Source: Legionella genomosp. 1 (GTDB taxonomy: Bacteria > Pseudomonadota > Gammaproteobacteria > Legionellales > Legionellaceae). Taken from it: 8,722 nt of DNA. The DNA lies in assembly GCA_945865355.1 (NCBI GenBank), contig CAMBDN010000098.1, positions 1 to 8,722 on the forward strand, written 5' to 3'. The notes under the pieces are model-generated. The model ran no database searches and was not told where the DNA came from. It saw nothing but the letters and a program-made list of their open reading frames with translations. Both the position numbers and the translations under genes were made by a program. This document shows, piece by piece, positions 5,010 through 8,722 of this stretch (positions within the stretch are counted from its first letter, which is position 1; every line of letters begins with the position of its first letter).

Positions 5010-6961
5010 TGATTGCTGAAATTGGATTGTTTTCGTTAGTTTTAGCTTTGCTTTTTGCGTTAATGTTAGCGGTTGTTCCTACCCTCGGCCTGTGGTGCAA
5101 AAAACCAATATTGCAAGCCACTGCTCGTGTATACGTTTGTGGCCAGTTTGCATGTGTAGCTATTGCTTATTGTTGTTTGACACTTTGTTTTTTGCGTGAT
5201 GATTTTACCGTAAGTTATGTCTTGACCAATTCTAGCCTTTCTCTACCTTGGTTTTATAAGCTCTGCGCTGTTTGGGGCGGGCATGAGGGGTCAATGCTCC
5301 TTTGGGTTGCTATCCTGAGTTTGTGGATGCTGGCGGTTAATTTTTTAAGCCGGGGCCTTGCGGAAGCTTTGCGAGTTCGTGTGCTGGTCGTTTTAGGTGG
5401 GCTAAGTGTTGGTTTTATTTTGTTTTTGTTGTGCACCTCCAATCCATTTGCACGTCAATTTCAGCTCTTAAACAGCCAAGGGCGTGATCTGAATCCATTG
5501 TTGCAAGATCCTGGATTTTTATTCCATCCACCAATGCTTTATATGGGGTATGTTGGTTTTTCAGTTGCTTTTTCTTTTGCTATTGCAGCCCTTTGGTTGG
5601 GCCGAGTTGAATCATCATGGGCGAAATGGACGCGTCCATGGACGCTCGCTGCTTGGTGCTGCTTAACGGCAGGGATCACCCTAGGTAGCTGGTGGGCTTA
5701 TCGTGAATTAGGTTGGGGTGGTTGGTGGTTTTGGGATCCGGTTGAAAATGCGTCATTTATGCCGTGGTTGGTTGGTACGGCGTTGTTGCATTCCTTAGCG
5801 GTTAGTGAGCAGCGACAACAATTTACTGCTTGGACTTTATTGCTAGCTATTACCGCTTTTTCATTAAGTTTGGTGGGTACTTTTCTGGTGCGATCAGGGG
5901 TTTTAACATCAGTGCATGCGTTTGCTGTTGATCCACAGCGTGGTTTATATATTTTAATCTTCTTACTGGTCGTGATTGGTGGCTCGTTGTTACTGTTTGC
6001 ACTGCGCGCGCACTCTTTACAACGAAGAAATAATCCAGATCCGGTTTCACGAGAAAGTGCGCTGCTGTTGAATAATGTGTTTCTTGCTGTTGCGATGCTA
6101 ACGGTTTTGATGGGTACTATTTATCCTTTACTCATTGATGGGTTGGGTTTGGGGAAATTATCGGTTGGTGCGCCTTATTTCAATGCAGTATTTATTCCAC
6201 TAATGATCCCTTTACTATTACTTATGGGGTTAGGTGTTCATCTGAATTGGCAACGGGATAGCCTTAAAAAACTGCTCACGAAGCTAAGTAAGGTCGGGTT
6301 ATTTAGCCTCCTTTTTCCATTGGTACTGATGCTTTTATCTGACCTAAAAATGAATGGTTCTGTCTATTTAGGACTGGCACTCGCCTTTTGGGTCATCAGT
6401 AGTACAATAAAAGCACTTTGGGTTCGATTACAACAGCGAGGGTTGCGGGCCATAGGTCAAGCGTATTGGGGTATGGTTGTTGCTCATTGTGGGGTAGCAG
6501 CTACAGTCATTGGTATTGCAGTATCGTCGGGGTATGGCATACAAGATGACGTTAAAATGGCTCCGGGTCAAAGTATGATACTTGCTGGATATAACGTTAA
6601 GTTCATCAGTGAAGCTGGGCTAACAGGGGCAAATTATCATGGAAGTAAGGCGTATTTTCAGATAAGCCATAACCAGCGTGTTGCAGATATTTATCCTGAA
6701 AAACGTATTTATAATGTAGGAAAAATGGCCATGACAGAATCAGCCATTGATGTTACCCCATTTCGCGATATATACGTCGCTTTAGGTGAGCCGCTGGATG
6801 ATAATGCTTGGTCGGTTCGCTTGTACTATAAACCCTTTGTACGCTGGATTTGGGGAGGCGGTTTTTTAATTTTGGTTGGTGGTTTACTCGCATTGTCTGA
6901 TAGGCGTTACTATCTGCAGCGGGCAACAAAGACAACCTGTTTGTATGGGGAAAGTCGATGA
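5009..6961 (+). CDS. ccmF: Cytochrome c heme lyase subunit CcmF
   Basis: A 650-residue polytopic inner-membrane protein, the core of the holocytochrome c synthase. It takes heme from CcmE and, with CcmH and CcmI, forms the thioether bonds to apocytochrome c. The WWD domain WGGWWFWDPVENASFMPW lies at about residues 236-253. Histidines H173, H261 and H303 fall at the same numbers as the E. coli heme ligands, and H493 corresponds to H491. This agreement favours the ATG at 5009 over the in-frame TTG at 5006. GGHEGSMLLW near residue 90 is also typical. A large periplasmic loop (about residues 505-610) precedes the last helix. AAAAGGG about 10 bases upstream can serve as a ribosome binding site. 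The stop overlaps the ccmG start by ATGA. Confidence 0.97.
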   Translation: MIAEIGLFSLVLALLFALMLAVVPTLGLWCKKPILQATARVYVCGQFACVAIAYCCLTLCFLRDDFTVSYVLTNSSLSLPWFYKLCAVWGGHEGSMLLWVAILSLWMLAVNFLSRGLAEALRVRVLVVLGGLSVGFILFLLCTSNPFARQFQLLNSQGRDLNPLLQDPGFLFHPPMLYMGYVGFSVAFSFAIAALWLGRVESSWAKWTRPWTLAAWCCLTAGITLGSWWAYRELGWGGWWFWDPVENASFMPWLVGTALLHSLAVSEQRQQFTAWTLLLAITAFSLSLVGTFLVRSGVLTSVHAFAVDPQRGLYILIFLLVVIGGSLLLFALRAHSLQRRNNPDPVSRESALLLNNVFLAVAMLTVLMGTIYPLLIDGLGLGKLSVGAPYFNAVFIPLMIPLLLLMGLGVHLNWQRDSLKKLLTKLSKVGLFSLLFPLVLMLLSDLKMNGSVYLGLALAFWVISSTIKALWVRLQQRGLRAIGQAYWGMVVAHCGVAATVIGIAVSSGYGIQDDVKMAPGQSMILAGYNVKFISEAGLTGANYHGSKAYFQISHNQRVADIYPEKRIYNVGKMAMTESAIDVTPFRDIYVALGEPLDDNAWSVRLYYKPFVRWIWGGGFLILVGGLLALSDRRYYLQRATKTTCLYGESR

Positions 6962-7494
6962 AACCGGTGTATTGGCGGGTGATCCCCCTAATCGTGTTTG
7001 GTTTACTTGTTATCTTTTTATGGCGAGGTTTGTCACTTGATCCCCAGCATTTACCGTCAGCGCAGTTAGGCAAACCATTACCGTCGTTTCGATTGTCTGT
7101 GTTAGGTGATTCGCAGGCTGAATTTACGCCAGCTATGATGCGCGGACATGTTACTTTATTAAATGTATGGGCAAGTTGGTGCATGGCTTGTAGCGAAGAA
7201 CAGCTTTTACTGATGCAATTAGCTCGTGAAGGCATCATCATTTATGGATTGAACTACAAAGATAATGCAGACGAGGCCAGTAAATGGTTGGACTCATGGG
7301 GAAATCCCTATCGCATGGTGGGTGAGGATCTCACTGGAAAGGTAGGAATTGACTTAGGTGTTTATGGTGCGCCCGAAACATTTCTAGTCGATAAAGCGGG
7401 AATTATTCGGTACCGGCACGTTGGGGTGTTAACTGAATTTGTTTGGCAACGAGAGCTTCTACCACTAATGAAGCAATTGGAGCAGACGGTATGA
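6958..7494 (+). CDS. ccmG: Thiol:disulfide interchange protein CcmG (DsbE)
   Basis: A 178-residue membrane-anchored periplasmic thioredoxin of the TlpA/DsbE family. A single N-terminal helix (about residues 7-24) is followed by a thioredoxin fold with active site WASWCMACSEEQ (Cys75/Cys78) and the cis-proline P139 in GAPETFLVD. It takes electrons from DsbD/CcdA-type carriers and keeps the CxxCH thiols of apocytochrome c reduced, directly or through CcmH. The dipeptide between the cysteines is Met-Ala instead of the more frequent Pro-Thr or Val-Pro, which may shift its redox potential. ATGA overlaps link it to ccmF before and ccmH after. Confidence 0.96.
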   Translation: MKPVYWRVIPLIVFGLLVIFLWRGLSLDPQHLPSAQLGKPLPSFRLSVLGDSQAEFTPAMMRGHVTLLNVWASWCMACSEEQLLLMQLAREGIIIYGLNYKDNADEASKWLDSWGNPYRMVGEDLTGKVGIDLGVYGAPETFLVDKAGIIRYRHVGVLTEFVWQRELLPLMKQLEQTV

Positions 7495-7898
7495 ATGTAA
7501 AATGTTTTCTATTGCTTTTTTTTGTCCAGATAGGTGCATTTGCTAATACGCTTTATCCTTTAGATACCCCAAAGCAAGAGGCGCAATTTAATCATTTGTT
7601 AAAAGAATTGCGTTGCCTTGTTTGTCAAAATCAAGATTTGGCTGACTCCAATGCGGGGCTTGCTAAAGACTTACGTAATGAAGTATATCAGCTGGTTAAA
7701 ACAGGAAAGAGTGATAACGAAATAATCCAGTATCTAACGGCGCGTTATGGTGATTTTATTTTGTTTAATCCACCGGTAAAAGCGATTACGGCATTGTTGT
7801 GGTTTGGTCCTGCACTCTTTTTGGCCCTTGGGCTATTTGTTTTTTGGCATACTTGTTTGAAACGACAGCGTTTTGAAGGTGGATATGGTGAAAAGTAA
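7491..7898 (+). CDS. ccmH: Cytochrome c maturation protein CcmH (thiol reductase subunit)
   Basis: A 135-residue protein. I chose the ATG at 7491, overlapping the ccmG stop, because it gives a proper signal peptide (MNVKCFLLLFF...GAFAN). An upstream in-frame start at 7443 would lie inside ccmG. The mature part is a small three-helix bundle with the redox motif LRCLVCQNQ (Cys42/Cys45). A single membrane helix (about residues 100-121) and a short basic tail follow. It reduces apocytochrome c thiols together with CcmG and binds CcmF/CcmI. Unlike E. coli CcmH, it is not fused to the TPR part, which is a separate gene here. The stop overlaps the ccmI start (TAATG). Confidence 0.96.
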   Translation: MNVKCFLLLFFVQIGAFANTLYPLDTPKQEAQFNHLLKELRCLVCQNQDLADSNAGLAKDLRNEVYQLVKTGKSDNEIIQYLTARYGDFILFNPPVKAITALLWFGPALFLALGLFVFWHTCLKRQRFEGGYGEK

Positions 7899-8563
7899 TG
7901 ACAAATGAATGGTGGTTGTTGGTTGGATTAAGCTTTTTTTTAATCATTGCCGTGTTGGTGGCCCTGTATCCTTTTCGTAAAGGCAAAATCAGTATATTGA
8001 TGCTCACACCCCTACTATTTTTTATAGTGGCAACTGCCTATTGGCGCTGGGGAGCCTGGCCGGAGTGGAGAAATTTCATACAGCAACAGGTCAAGCAACA
8101 ACAAGCTCAAGCCATGTTACAGTCTGTAAAAAGTCCACAGGAATTAATCGATAAACTACAGGCACGTTTAAAGAAACAACCCGATAGTGCGCGAGGTTGG
8201 TATTTGTTAGGTCGTCTTTATGCGAGTCAAGGGCAATGGCAGGAAGCCAGTAATGCTTATGCCAAAGCCTATCGATTGCAACCTACTCAAGAACAAATAA
8301 CAGTCAATTACGCACAGAGCTTGTGGCAGTTAAACCATCAACAATTTGATGACAATATTCGTGCAAAATTTCAATCGGTTTTGAATTCAAATGATACTCA
8401 ACCGGATGCATTGGCAATGCTTGCTATGGACGCTTATAAAGGGCGTGCCTATCAGCAGGCGATAGATTATTGGCAGCGATTGCTAAAAGTAGCGCCACCG
8501 CAATCTGAGGAAGCTCAAGCGATACGTAAGGCAATTGCTAAAGCACAGCATAAATTGTCTTAG
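7898..8563 (+). CDS. ccmI: Cytochrome c maturation TPR protein CcmI, short form
   Basis: A 221-residue protein with two N-terminal membrane helices (about residues 4-22 and 31-48), a Gln-rich linker, and a periplasmic TPR region. The first repeat begins at about residue 100 (ARGWYLLGRLYASQGQWQEA) and further helices run to residue 215. CcmI binds the C-terminal helix of apocytochrome c and delivers it to CcmF/CcmH. Longer relatives have an extra C-terminal periplasmic domain after the TPRs. It is absent here, and the protein ends shortly after the last repeat, as in NrfG-like forms. It is the last gene of the ccm cluster in the window; 146 bases separate it from the next start. I see no strong terminator there. 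Confidence 0.9.
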   Translation: MTNEWWLLVGLSFFLIIAVLVALYPFRKGKISILMLTPLLFFIVATAYWRWGAWPEWRNFIQQQVKQQQAQAMLQSVKSPQELIDKLQARLKKQPDSARGWYLLGRLYASQGQWQEASNAYAKAYRLQPTQEQITVNYAQSLWQLNHQQFDDNIRAKFQSVLNSNDTQPDALAMLAMDAYKGRAYQQAIDYWQRLLKVAPPQSEEAQAIRKAIAKAQHKLS

Positions 8564-8709
8564 TCTATTTGATGAAAGCATCTTCTTCATGTCCACCCAT
8601 TTACAGCCCCTATCTTTCAAAACGCTTAGAGCTCAGGGCGGCACCGTCAAGTTGTGTACAGTCGGCTAAACTAATCTGATGATCCATACTATTATTACTG
8701 GAGTCCATC

Positions 8710-8722
8710 ATGGCGAATCGTA
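8710..8722 (+). CDS. Start of a further gene, cut by the window edge
   Basis: An ATG at 8710 follows GGAG (8700-8703) with 6-base spacing, a good ribosome binding site. Only MANR can be read, so no function can be given. A TACTAT hexamer (8687-8692) may be too close to the start to be its -10. The gene is probably separate from the ccm operon. Confidence 0.45.

Noticed and set aside
6753..7241. A long minus-strand frame of 162 codons
   Set aside because: It lies opposite the ccmF/ccmG junction, both of which are certain genes, and its translation is not protein-like.
7443..7490. An upstream start for ccmH
   Set aside because: It would place 16 residues encoded inside ccmG before the signal peptide; the ATG at 7491 overlaps the ccmG stop and gives a normal leader.
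8564..8709. A terminator after ccmI or an IS end before the last gene
   Set aside because: Only weak complementary stretches (such as ATGAA/TTCAT) without a T-tract are present, and no inverted terminal repeat can be tested because the window ends.

Overview
This window looks like a gammaproteobacterial chromosome segment, most likely Legionella or a close relative in the Legionellales. The genus call is an inference. It rests on moderately AT-rich DNA, a System I cytochrome c maturation (ccm) operon of enterobacterial type, and decayed genes of the eukaryote-like kind typical of Dot/Icm effector repertoires, including a Ras/Rab-type small GTPase with a CaaX-like C terminus. No rRNA, tRNA or CRISPR array is visible.

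The left part (about 1-3660) is a graveyard of broken genes and small inverted-repeat elements. A minus-strand, effector-like gene of unknown function (133-1254) has lost its native 3' end to an 82-bp perfect palindrome (188-269). The original tail still reads open in another frame down to position 63. Next, also on the minus strand, is the C-terminal stub of a fatty-acid-hydroxylase/sterol-desaturase family gene (1327-1567), cut off by a 53-bp palindromic element (1568-1620). An AT-rich gap follows, flanked by short inverted repeats. Then come plus-strand fragments of a DppC/OppC-type peptide transporter permease with frameshifts and an internal deletion (1875-2262). After these is the small GTPase pseudogene (2319-2995), with one nonsense codon inside the P-loop and one -1 frameshift. 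A 141-bp MITE-like element (3078-3218) abuts a short remnant that resembles the C terminus of a PP2C phosphatase (3219-3441). A 13-bp-stem hairpin flanked by 9-bp direct repeats lies just before the intact genes.

The right part (3667-8563) is an intact, tightly coupled plus-strand operon, ccmC-ccmD-ccmE-ccmF-ccmG-ccmH-ccmI. Five of the six junctions overlap by 1 or 4 bases and one has a 3-base gap. CcmC loads heme onto CcmE, with CcmD as a small partner. CcmE carries heme in the periplasm, and CcmF with CcmH and CcmI attaches it to apocytochrome c, whose CxxCH thiols are kept reduced by CcmG and CcmH. All key heme-ligand and WWD residues checked in CcmC and CcmF are present, most at the same residue numbers as in E. 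coli. ccmA and ccmB, which usually precede ccmC, are not in the window. The debris sits directly upstream, so ccmC may now depend on its own promoter. The last 13 bases hold the start of another gene with a good ribosome binding site.
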